A stretch of DNA of 11,324 nt, from positions 1-11,324 of the forward strand of contig CAJBSQ010000404.1 in assembly GCA_903958265.1 (NCBI GenBank), in the 5' to 3' direction. The translations under genes and the position numbers were made by a program. The notes beneath the pieces were generated by a model that searched no databases, was not told where the DNA came from, and worked only from the letters and a program-made list of their open reading frames with translations. Below are positions 1 to 9,003 of the stretch, piece after piece (position 1 is the first letter of the stretch; every line of letters begins with the position of its first letter). Origin of the DNA: an uncultured Planctomycetaceae bacterium. GTDB taxonomy: Bacteria; Planctomycetota; Planctomycetia; Pirellulales; UBA1268.

Positions 1-1631
1 CCGTGGGGCCGCAGGTTCCAGTCGCGGTCCCAGAACGCCGCCCGCGGTTTCCAGTGCGAGCCCTCCCAGAAGCCCCAGGAGATCACCCCCGTCACTGCCG
101 GGTGGCTGAACACCGTGAGGAGGAAGTCGCGGGTCCAGGCGAGCTGCAGGTCGGTGTCGGCGGTGTCGATGTCGAACTCGGTGATCTGGATCGGCAGGCC
201 GAGGGTGGCGAAGCGGTCGAGCTTGGCGAGCACGGCCTCGGGGCCCGGCGGATTGCCGCCGAAGTGGGCCTGCTCGCCAATACCGCCGATCGGAGCACCG
301 GCCCTTTTCAGGTCGGCGAGGATCGCGAACAGCGTCTCGCTGGGGCTCTCCGGGCCATCCCCCTGAAACATGACGTAGTCGTTGTAGAACAGTCGCGTGC
401 CCGGCGTCTCGCGGGCGGCGATGCGGAACCAATCGGCCATCGCGGCGCGGCCGAGAAGATCGGTGGCGTCGGTGTGGGCATAGTTCTCGTTGACGACGTC
501 CCACTCGTCGAGGAGGCCGGCGAGGGCCCGCGCCTGGTCTTCGACCCGGGCCTCGATCGCCCGGCGGAGCGCCGGTGGATCCTTTTCCAGAGGCCGTAGC
601 CGGGCCGGCATGCGTTCCCACGAGGGCCAGACCATGACATGGCCCCGTGGGGAGAGCCCGTGGTCGCGGAGCCAGCGGATCGTCTGCAGCACCCGCTCGC
701 GGTGGGCATCGCCGCCCTGCTCCCAGGGGTCCCACTTCAGGTCATCCTCGAAGACGGCCTTCGTGAAGTGCCGCTCCAGCGTCTGGCGATAGCGGGCGTC
801 GTCGGGCGTCGTGCCGAGGATCCTCGGAACCTTGATGCAAGTCCCCAGCGCGAAGGCATGGCGCTGGAGCCTGATGCGGACGCGAGCGTTCGAGACCGCT
901 TGCCCGCCGGCGTCCACCACGGTCACCGTGAGGTCAGCCTTACGGACGCGGTCGATCCGTTCCCGGGCTGCCGCCCGCCAGGCCGCGTCGGGTTCGAAGC
1001 CGGGGTAGCGACGGATCGTGCGGGGCAGCGTGCCGGGGTCGACGGTCGGGCCGTGGTTGTCGAGAGCGAGGTTCGCGATCTCCACCGTCTGCGGCGCGAA
1101 GCCAAACCGCAGTGCCGCCTGGGCCTCCCCCGCCGCCACGTCCTTGTCGGCGCGAAACGGCACGGAAACGTCGGTCCACGCTTTGGTGAACGAATGAGAG
1201 CACTCCATCAGTTTGCGATGATCGCCGCCCGACTCCTCCACCACGGCGTCGATCTGCGCCTCGCCGGTCTCGTGGCTGCTGGCGATCAGCCGCGCGGAGT
1301 ACCGCAGTTGGAGCGTGTCGCCCGCGCGGATCGGCCCCGTCGTCCGCGTCGGTAGGGAGATGTTCCAGGGATAGGGCGGCTTTCGGTTCGTTGTCACCCG
1401 GCAGGCATGCCGGTGGCTGGCGTCACCAGCGACGGGTTCGAGGTGGCCGGCGTCTGCGGCGGCGCCGGTGATCGCGCTGGCTGGCGAGGCGGGCAGCAGC
1501 GGGACCGGGGCACCCACGGCCACGCCGCCCAGCATGACCAGTGGCAGGATGACCGCAGCGGCAATCCACACGATGGCGGCCATGCCGAAAAGTCTAATCC
1601 CGCAGGGCGGTCGCCGATGCCACACATCCAT
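1..1631 (-). CDS. GH10 family endo-1,4-beta-xylanase-like glycoside hydrolase, exported (3' end cut by window)
   Basis: Probable secreted enzyme cleaving beta-1,4-xylan or a related glycan by the retaining GH10 mechanism. About 543 residues are visible and the frame is still open at base 1, so the C-terminus is missing. From the ATG at 1631: a charged then hydrophobic N-terminus (signal peptide or anchor, residues 1-53), a carbohydrate-binding-like beta domain (about 89-193), a short Ig-like strand segment (about 228-262) that often precedes planctomycete GH10 domains, then the GH10 barrel. Seen motifs are RGH at 329, WDVVNE with acid/base Glu382, ITEFD with nucleophile Glu485, and WGFWEGSHW at 519-527. 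The start is uncertain. ATG 1583 also fits, but ATG 1631 adds an Arg-bearing n-region before the hydrophobic core; neither has a clear Shine-Dalgarno. The gene begins 19 nt after the aspartokinase stop, so it may be read through from that operon. Family assignment is firm; substrate is inferred. Confidence 0.92.
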   Translation of the reverse strand, partial: MDVWHRRPPCGIRLFGMAAIVWIAAAVILPLVMLGGVAVGAPVPLLPASPASAITGAAADAGHLEPVAGDASHRHACRVTTNRKPPYPWNISLPTRTTGPIRAGDTLQLRYSARLIASSHETGEAQIDAVVEESGGDHRKLMECSHSFTKAWTDVSVPFRADKDVAAGEAQAALRFGFAPQTVEIANLALDNHGPTVDPGTLPRTIRRYPGFEPDAAWRAAARERIDRVRKADLTVTVVDAGGQAVSNARVRIRLQRHAFALGTCIKVPRILGTTPDDARYRQTLERHFTKAVFEDDLKWDPWEQGGDAHRERVLQTIRWLRDHGLSPRGHVMVWPSWERMPARLRPLEKDPPALRRAIEARVEDQARALAGLLDEWDVVNENYAHTDATDLLGRAAMADWFRIAARETPGTRLFYNDYVMFQGDGPESPSETLFAILADLKRAGAPIGGIGEQAHFGGNPPGPEAVLAKLDRFATLGLPIQITEFDIDTADTDLQLAWTRDFLLTVFSHPAVTGVISWGFWEGSHWKPRAAFWDRDWNLRPH

Positions 1632-1650
1632 GCGACAGCGGCGGCCGCCG

Positions 1651-3411
<1,761 letters not shown>

Positions 3412-3419
3412 CTCATTCG

Positions 3420-3423
3420 CTCC
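3420..3423 (-). promoter_or_regulatory. Shine-Dalgarno of the aspartokinase gene
   Basis: On the minus strand, GGAG lies 8 nt before the ATG at 3411 and supports that start. It lies outside the inverted repeat at 3434-3509, so the ribosome-binding site remains accessible if the repeat folds in the transcript. Confidence 0.6.
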
Positions 3424-3433
3424 GTTTCAAAAT

Positions 3434-3509
3434 GGTGTCAGCCACCAAATCTGGGCAAGCCAGCAAATCGAGGCAATGGGCAAACGACCTAGATTTGGTG
3501 GCTGACACC
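3434..3509. repeat. Perfect 19-bp inverted repeat (REP-like palindrome, possible terminator)
   Basis: The left arm GGTGTCAGCCACCAAATCT (3434-3452) and the right arm AGATTTGGTGGCTGACACC (3491-3509) are exact reverse complements separated by 38 nt. After one mismatch, AAAA at 3429-3432 and the T run allow four further pairs. The loop holds a near copy of part of the arm (GCCAGCAAATC, 3459-3469, against GCCACCAAATC). The right arm is followed on the plus strand by T6 (3510-3515), which resembles an intrinsic terminator for antisense transcripts. On the minus strand the stem is followed only by ATTTTG, so sense termination would be weaker. The right arm lies inside the upstream gene and encodes its last six residues and part of its stop codon. 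The shape suggests a REP/RAYT-type mobile palindrome; no transposase gene is present here, so that origin is inferred. Confidence 0.85.
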
Positions 3510-4724
3510 TTTTTTCAGGAAGTCACCCATCAGCTGCCAGCCGGGCTCGATTCGCCGGCCCGAGGCGGCGGCGATTTCATCGTACGTCGTCTGCCCGGAG
3601 GCGGGGATGTCCGTACCGGCCATGACGAAGGGCACGTGGCCTCGGGAATGGGTCTTGGTGGCGATGAACGTCGGGTGGTCGGGGCAGACGAGGATCCGGT
3701 GCTCGCCCAGCGTCGCGAGGTGGGAGGCGATCGGAGCCACGATCTTCGCATCTATTTCCTCGATCGCCTTCACCTTCTCCGCGGCGTCGCCCTGATGGCT
3801 CGCCTCGTCGGGGGCCTCGACGTGGACGCAGACGAGGTCTGCCGTGGCGAGCTCGGCGATCGCCGCCCGGCCCTTGGCCGCGTAGTCGGTGTCGAGGTAG
3901 CCAGTGGCCCCGGGCACCTCCAGCCGCTTCCAGCCGGCGAGCGCCGCGAGGCCGCGGAGCAGGTCGACGGCGGTGATCATCGTGCCAGACGTGCCGTATT
4001 TCGAGACGAAGGGCTCGAATGCAGGCGCCCGGCCGACGCCCCACAGCCAGACATGCGTGGCCGGCCGTCTGCCGGCCGCGATGCGGGAACGGTTCACAGG
4101 GTGGTCTGCCAGCCACGTCGCACTCGCCGACATGATGTCGGTGAGCAGCCTGCTGCCGGCGCCCCGCGGGAAGTCGTCAGCCACCGACTTGTCCATCAGG
4201 TCGTGCGGCGGCGTCGCCCGCAGGCTGCCGTCGAACGGCGGCGGGCCACCGGTGCCACGATGGATGAGCAGGTTGCGGTAGCTCACCCCAGGCACGAACG
4301 ACCACGAGCCGGCGAGTTCTGGAAAGTCGGCCTCGAGCCCCTTCTGGGCGGCGGCCAGCAGCTCGGTCGCCTCGGGGCTGGTGACGTGCCCCGCAGTGAA
4401 GTCGTCCATCGTGTCGCCGACCACGGTCACCAGATTGCACCGCACGGCCCAGTCGTGGGGACCGAGGTGGATGCCCTGGGCGGCGGCCTCCAGCGGTGCC
4501 CGGCCGGTGAACGAGACCAGCGGGTCGTAGCCCATCAGGCTCATGCAGGCCACCTCCGAACCTGGCGGAAGGCTCTCGGGAACGTGGTTGGTGAGGCCGA
4601 CGCATCCCCGGGCGGCAAGGGCGTCGAGAGCCGGCGTGCGGGCGGCTTGGAACGGTGTCTTCCCGCCCAGCGATTCCTGCGGCTCGTCGGCGGCCCCATC
4701 GGGGATCACGATCACGAACTTCAT
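3489..4724 (-). CDS. apgM: Cofactor-independent phosphoglycerate mutase homologue, candidate homoserine kinase
   Basis: This 411-residue cytoplasmic protein belongs to the alkaline-phosphatase superfamily, in the archaeal-type phosphoglycerate mutase group that includes 'proposed homoserine kinase' members. Seen motifs: the metal-binding start VIPDGAAD (Asp9), GSEVACMSLMGYDP with candidate catalytic Ser56, VEAPDEASHQGD (Asp306, His310), and CPDH...THSRGH (Asp349, His350, His359/His363). Its place between hom and the aspartokinase gene, with no classical GHMP-type thrB in the window, favours O-phosphohomoserine synthesis. A true phosphoglycerate mutase role cannot be excluded from sequence. 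The start follows hom by 22 bp, with a weak AAGG about 7 nt upstream of the ATG. The C-terminus is odd: after the expected LMGDFL end, the KKGVSHQI tail and part of the TAG come from the T-run and right arm of the inverted repeat. Family is confident; function is moderately so. Confidence 0.9.
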   Translation of the reverse strand: MKFVIVIPDGAADEPQESLGGKTPFQAARTPALDALAARGCVGLTNHVPESLPPGSEVACMSLMGYDPLVSFTGRAPLEAAAQGIHLGPHDWAVRCNLVTVVGDTMDDFTAGHVTSPEATELLAAAQKGLEADFPELAGSWSFVPGVSYRNLLIHRGTGGPPPFDGSLRATPPHDLMDKSVADDFPRGAGSRLLTDIMSASATWLADHPVNRSRIAAGRRPATHVWLWGVGRAPAFEPFVSKYGTSGTMITAVDLLRGLAALAGWKRLEVPGATGYLDTDYAAKGRAAIAELATADLVCVHVEAPDEASHQGDAAEKVKAIEEIDAKIVAPIASHLATLGEHRILVCPDHPTFIATKTHSRGHVPFVMAGTDIPASGQTTYDEIAAASGRRIEPGWQLMGDFLKKGVSHQI

Positions 4725-4746
4725 GGAGATGCCTTTCGTGGCCGGG

Positions 4747-6057
4747 TCACTCGTCGAGAACGCTCAGGCAGACGGTCTTGCCCGACACCACGTCGGAGGC
4801 GTCGATGTGCGCCACGGCCCGCTCGACGGCGGCGGTGCTGCAGGCGTGAGTCATGATGACCAGCGGCACCGCGGCACCGCTCGCCCCCGACGGATCGTGC
4901 TGAATCACCGAGGCGATCGAGATGCCGTGCTCGCCGAGAATGCCCGTGATCCGCGAGAGCACGCCGGGCAGGTCGTTGACGCAGACCCTGAGGAAGTGCT
5001 TCTCCAGCGTGTCCATGCCGCCCATCCGGGCCGCCGGGCCGTCGGTATCGAGCACGCCCGTGGTGCGGAAAGTGATCGCTGCCCGGCCCACCACCGTGTC
5101 GATGATGTCGGCCACGACTGCCGACGCCGTGGGCATCTGGCCGGCACCCAAGCCGTGAAAAAACATCCGGCCGACGGCGTCGCCCACCAGACTCACCGCG
5201 TTGTAGGCCCCCCGCGTCTCGGCGAGCGGTGTGCCCACCTTGACGAGTGCCGGGGCCAACCGCATGGCAAGCTTGCCGCCGCTGCGGCTCGCCACGGCCA
5301 CCAGCCGAATGCGGTAGCCAAGTTCGCCGGCGTAGGCCATCAGGTCGCTATCGACGCCCTCGATGCCCGTTCGCGGGATGTCGCCCCATGGCACCCAGAC
5401 GCCGAAGGCGAGATGCGCGAGGATGGCCAGCTTCTGCGTGGCGTCAGTACCATCCACATCCATCGCGGGATCGGCCTCGGCAAACCCCTTTGCTTGAGCG
5501 AGCTTCAGCACGTCGGCATAGTCGGCCCCCTCTTCCTCCATGGTCGAGAGGATGAAGTTGCTCGTGCCGTTAAGGATTCCGCGGATGCTTTCGATGCGGT
5601 TGGCCGCCAGGCATTCGGCGATCGCGGCGACGATCGGGATGCCGCCAGCGACGGCGGCCTCGAAGGCGATCGAGCGGCCCTTCTTCCGGGCGAGCTCGAA
5701 GAGTTCAGGGCCGTGTTCGGCGAGCAGCGCCTTGTTGGCCGTGACCACGTCCTTCCCGTGCTCGAGGAGGTCGATCATCATCGAGCGGGCCGGCTCGAGT
5801 CCGCCGACGAGCAGCGCCGCCACCGTGATCGAGGGGTCGCGGGAGACATCGCGGATGTCGGTCGACACGCGATCGGCTGGCAGCCGCAGCCCACGGTCTC
5901 GGGCCGGATCGCGGCAGACCGCCCGCTCCACGACGATCGGCCTGCCTGCATGCCTCGTGATGTGGTCGGCCGACTCCATGAGCAGGCGGACGACACCCGA
6001 GCCCACGGTGCCAAGGCCGACGATGCCGACGCGGACGGGTTGGGTCATGGGATGCAT
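4747..6057 (-). CDS. hom: Homoserine dehydrogenase with C-terminal ACT domain
   Basis: Reduces aspartate-4-semialdehyde to homoserine with NAD(P)H, at the branch to threonine and methionine. The 436-residue length is typical of monofunctional bacterial Hom. Seen in order: Rossmann motif VGLGTVGSG (13-21), TANKALL with Lys109, GGIPI (138-142), NGTSNFILSTM (163-173), and GFAEADPAMDVDGTDATQK with Asp205 and Lys209 at the positions of the family's catalytic Asp/Lys pair. An ACT domain spans about 355-436 (NDLPGVLSRITGILGEHGIS), the usual site of threonine feedback. It is first in the hom/phosphoglycerate-mutase-like/aspartokinase row and is preceded by 237 bp without a gene. ATG 6057 and ATG 6048 are both possible: GGAG lies 3 nt before the first and 12 nt before the second, so a start three codons downstream (residue 4) is not excluded. 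Confidence 0.97.
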   Translation of the reverse strand: MHPMTQPVRVGIVGLGTVGSGVVRLLMESADHITRHAGRPIVVERAVCRDPARDRGLRLPADRVSTDIRDVSRDPSITVAALLVGGLEPARSMMIDLLEHGKDVVTANKALLAEHGPELFELARKKGRSIAFEAAVAGGIPIVAAIAECLAANRIESIRGILNGTSNFILSTMEEEGADYADVLKLAQAKGFAEADPAMDVDGTDATQKLAILAHLAFGVWVPWGDIPRTGIEGVDSDLMAYAGELGYRIRLVAVASRSGGKLAMRLAPALVKVGTPLAETRGAYNAVSLVGDAVGRMFFHGLGAGQMPTASAVVADIIDTVVGRAAITFRTTGVLDTDGPAARMGGMDTLEKHFLRVCVNDLPGVLSRITGILGEHGISIASVIQHDPSGASGAAVPLVIMTHACSTAAVERAVAHIDASDVVSGKTVCLSVLDE

Positions 6058-6294
6058 GGGCTCCGGGGCGAACTCGATCGGCGAGGAAGCCCGATCGTAA
6101 TGAGCCTAGGCCACGGCGGAAAGCGTGGTCGACAACGTCGCAGGGAACCGCAGGCAGCGACCGCAACGGTTGTCCGGCTTGCACGGCGTGTGAGGCTTCG
6201 CCCCGCAGGCGTGGCCGACGCGACGGCCATTGACACCCACCCGCACGAGTCGCTGCCGTGATCAGGCCACGATCAGCCCGTGATCAGCCCGTGA
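6058..6294. other. Intergenic region, leader of the hom operon
   Basis: No gene is supported in these 237 bp. Open frames here are extensions or shadows of neighbouring genes. On the minus strand a weak sigma70-like pair can be drawn: TCGACC (6127-6132) and TAGGCT (6103-6108) with an 18-bp spacer, which places transcription start about 40 bp before hom. The match is poor and I treat it as a guess. A 5-bp GC-rich stem at 6213-6228 is no more than expected at this base composition. The side nearest the PEP-CTERM gene is occupied by the 11-bp tandem repeats. I saw no leader peptide rich in Thr or Ile codons and no recognisable riboswitch. Confidence 0.5.
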
Positions 6295-6300
6295 TCAGCC
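6257..6300. repeat. Four tandem 11-bp units containing TGATCA palindromes
   Basis: The unit CGTGATCAGCC occurs exactly at 6279-6289 and 6290-6300, with one mismatch at 6257-6267 and two at 6268-6278; a partial fifth copy (CATCAGGCC) follows at 6301-6309. The self-complementary hexamer TGATCA falls at 6259, 6281 and 6292, with the variant CGATCA at 6270, so centres are exactly 11 bp apart. The last unit overlaps the TGA stop (6295-6297) of the PEP-CTERM gene. The array lies about 200 bp upstream of hom. It may be a slippage product or a set of phased protein-binding sites. Confidence 0.8.
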
Positions 6301-9003
6301 CATCAGGCCACGTCGGCGTCGCGCGGCCACGGCCGCCACGATCCCGGCTCCCACCAGTGCCCACGCCGAAGGCTCGGGCACGGCGGCGATGCCTCCGACG
6401 GCGGGGGGCGTGTTGTAGTTGCCGACGTCGTACAGGCCGGTGGATAAGAAGCCGGACGTATCGAGGATGTCGACGATGCCGTCGTAGTTGAAATCGCCCT
6501 CCAGCCAGGTCGCCGGGGCGCCCGTGTTGAACTTGCCCGGCACCAGGAAGTTGGCGACGTCGAGGATGTCGACCACCCAGTCGATGTTGGTATCGCCCGG
6601 TGCCGCGTAGGCAACGGTCATGGAGCCGTCGCCGTTGTCGAGCCAGCCCACCGCCCGCGGAATGTTCAAGGCCACCTCGGCGGCGGCCACGCTGGACGTG
6701 ATGCCGCTCGTGCCGTTCCAGGAGCCGTTGCCGCGGCCCTCGAGGAGCTCGGCGACGAGTTGGGGGGCCGTCATGCCGCTGCTGATCGTGAGCAGGCCGG
6801 TCGTGACGTCCATCAGGCCGTTGGCCGAAAGGTCGAGGCCGGCAAGGGTGGTCGAGGTGGAACCCGCGATGCGGGCCGTCGCGCCAGCCGCTACGGCGAT
6901 CGGGCTCGAGCCCACGGCCGAGCCGGTGGCAAGCACGAGCGTGCCCCCAACCACCGTCGTCGGACCGGCGTACGTCGCCGTGGCGCCGGTTTGGCTGCCG
7001 ACCACGAGCGTGCCCGCACCCGCCTTCGTGAAGCCGCCGGAGCCGGTGAGCGTCACATAGTCGCCGAGGGTCGCGGTGCGGCCCGCTCCGATGTCGAAGG
7101 TCTTGGGGTCGCTGCCGCCAAGCGTCACGATCAAGGCCCCCCCGGCGCCGGAGGTGCCGCTCATCGTCAGGTCGGTCGCGGCGTCATAGGTCGCGATCGT
7201 GCCGCCGTTCCAGTTCAAGAGCCGCTGCGAGCCGGTGCCCGAGGTGCCCGCGCCGGCGGCGAGGCTTCCGAGGGCGAGCGTGCCGCTCGAGAGGTTGTAG
7301 ACCGAGGTGAAGGTCGGGGCATTGCCGACGCCGGCCGTGCCGGCGTTGTTGCCGAAGACGGCCGTGGCGGCCTTCACCGTGCCCCCTGCCTGGTTGAAGA
7401 TGCTCGAGATGGGTGGCGTGCCCACGCTCCCGGTCGAGACGATCACCGTGCCGAGGGTGAGCGTGGTCGTGTCGAGCGTGCCCGACGTCATGCTGAACGT
7501 GCCCGTCTGGTTGCTCGAGGCGTAGACGATGTACTGGCCGATCGTGAAGTTTGTCACCCTGGCGTCGATCGAGCCGGCCGACACGTCGAGCACGCCCTTG
7601 CCGAAGTTGTCGCCGCCCGACTTGTAGCCCACGTACACGTTGTCGACCCGGCTGTCGCCCCCGTCAATGCCCCGGAGCGTGAGCGTGCCCCCGGTGACGT
7701 CCGGCTGGAAGGCGACCGAGCCGTTGCCGCGATAGGCGCCGATCGTGAGCGTGCCGGTGTTGAGGGTGTTGGTCTGGCCGAGCCCGAGGCTCGACGTGCT
7801 CGCGGCCGGGCCGTTGGCCGAGTTGCCCACCTGCACGTGCGACGCGGTGACCGAGGCGGTGCCGACGGTGGGCAGGTTCACAACCGTGGCGAACGTGCCG
7901 CTCGCCTGGGTGCCGGTGGTGTTGATCGCGAACGGGGCGGTCGCATTGGTGTACGAGAATGCCGAGAGGCCGCCGAGGTTGAGCTGCGTGGTTCCGCTCC
8001 GCGCCGTCGCGGCGCCGGAGTTCACCGTGAGGTTGCCCCCCGTGACGGCGAGAGAGCCGTTCAGGAACGTGTTGGTTGCCTGGAGCGGGCTGTTGTTCGC
8101 CAGCGACAGCGTCAGCAACGAGACCGCCTGCGACTGCCCGCCGAGGTCAATCCGGCTGCCGCCGGTGTTGGTGGCCGACGTCTGGAGGGTAAGCGCCGTC
8201 GTCGAGAGGGGGCTCGAAGGTCCGAGCGTTACGGTGGCCGAGCGGATGGTCGTGGTGCCGGTGTGGGTGTTCGCACCATTGAGGGCGAAACTGCCGGTGG
8301 TGAGGGTGAGGCCGCCGCCCCCGGTGATCGGGCCGTTCAGGGTCAGCGAGTTACTCGCGGCCCCGTTCTGGGCCGTGAGTACCGTGCCGTTGGCGACCGA
8401 GATCGACCGCGCGGCGTCGAATGTCGTCGCGGCGTAGTTCTGCAGGTTGGTGGTGGCGAGCACCTCGATCGGATTCGCAGCGTTGCCAAGATGGCCGCCG
8501 CGGGCGATCTGGATCACGCCGCCATTGAAGTAGTTCGTGCCGGTGTAGGTGAAGTCGAGCGAGTTGTAGCGGGGCGAATAGATGCCGCCCCCATTTTTCT
8601 GAAGCCCCTGGCTGCCGGATAGCTGTGCATACATGTAGAGATTGCCGCCGCTGACGCTGATCGTGGGCACGCCGCTGGTCACAGCGAGGTCGATCCAGTC
8701 GGTCACCGAGCCTGCCGTGCCCGTGGATCCGATCACCACGTTGCCGGACGCCGTCGTCTGGCTGATCGTGCCGACGGTGACCGCGGTGTCGTCGAGCAAA
8801 ACCGTGGGGCCGGCGGTCGGAAACACCGTCACTGCATCGACAGCGCTGGGAATGATGCCGTCGCTCCAGGCGGTGCCCGTGATCCACGGCGTCGATCCCG
8901 ACGTGGGGAGCCAGACCGACTGCGCCGATGCGGCCACCGGCATGATGCTCGCACCGACGAGCATCGCTCCGCGAACCACACGGCCAAGCCTCGAGAACGT
9001 CAT
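6295..9003 (-). CDS. Secreted PATR/dockerin-like PEP-CTERM surface protein
   Basis: A 902-residue exported protein with no recognised catalytic domain, probably a surface or extracellular-matrix component. It opens with a signal peptide (positive n-region, hydrophobic core, likely cleavage after ASA at about residue 27). A long Gly/Thr/Ser/Ala-rich beta-strand region follows, probably a beta-helix, with PATR-like repeats near 225-275 and a clear one at about 656-715 (TKAGAGTLVVG...GGTLVLA). A dockerin-like pair of EF-hand loops follows at 804-812 (DTNIDWVVD, with Trp where Gly is usual) and 837-845 (DFNYDGIVD). The end, 875-902, is a PEP-CTERM signal: VPEPS, a hydrophobic helix and RRRR, which in other bacteria is processed by an exosortase. 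GGGGAGG 7 nt upstream supports the ATG. Residues about 730-859 are homologous to part of the upstream lyase-like protein. The ligand is unknown. Confidence 0.93.
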   Translation of the reverse strand: MTFSRLGRVVRGAMLVGASIMPVAASAQSVWLPTSGSTPWITGTAWSDGIIPSAVDAVTVFPTAGPTVLLDDTAVTVGTISQTTASGNVVIGSTGTAGSVTDWIDLAVTSGVPTISVSGGNLYMYAQLSGSQGLQKNGGGIYSPRYNSLDFTYTGTNYFNGGVIQIARGGHLGNAANPIEVLATTNLQNYAATTFDAARSISVANGTVLTAQNGAASNSLTLNGPITGGGGLTLTTGSFALNGANTHTGTTTIRSATVTLGPSSPLSTTALTLQTSATNTGGSRIDLGGQSQAVSLLTLSLANNSPLQATNTFLNGSLAVTGGNLTVNSGAATARSGTTQLNLGGLSAFSYTNATAPFAINTTGTQASGTFATVVNLPTVGTASVTASHVQVGNSANGPAASTSSLGLGQTNTLNTGTLTIGAYRGNGSVAFQPDVTGGTLTLRGIDGGDSRVDNVYVGYKSGGDNFGKGVLDVSAGSIDARVTNFTIGQYIVYASSNQTGTFSMTSGTLDTTTLTLGTVIVSTGSVGTPPISSIFNQAGGTVKAATAVFGNNAGTAGVGNAPTFTSVYNLSSGTLALGSLAAGAGTSGTGSQRLLNWNGGTIATYDAATDLTMSGTSGAGGALIVTLGGSDPKTFDIGAGRTATLGDYVTLTGSGGFTKAGAGTLVVGSQTGATATYAGPTTVVGGTLVLATGSAVGSSPIAVAAGATARIAGSTSTTLAGLDLSANGLMDVTTGLLTISSGMTAPQLVAELLEGRGNGSWNGTSGITSSVAAAEVALNIPRAVGWLDNGDGSMTVAYAAPGDTNIDWVVDILDVANFLVPGKFNTGAPATWLEGDFNYDGIVDILDTSGFLSTGLYDVGNYNTPPAVGGIAAVPEPSAWALVGAGIVAAVAARRRRGLMG

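Noticed and set aside
1394..1627. Frameshift near the GH10 N-terminus, suggested by a 77-codon alternative minus frame
   Set aside because: The main frame is open from 1631 to base 1 and keeps a hydrophobic leader followed by recognisable domain sequence; the alternative frame is low complexity.
6213..6228. GGCCG/CGGCC stem in the hom leader as a regulatory hairpin
   Set aside because: A 5-bp stem is common by chance at this GC content, and nothing nearby supports an attenuator.
6760..8622. Plus-strand open frame of 620 codons opposite the PEP-CTERM gene
   Set aside because: The Arg/Gly/Ala/Val-rich sequence is the antisense of a repetitive Gly/Thr-rich protein; no signal peptide, motif or convincing ribosome-binding site.
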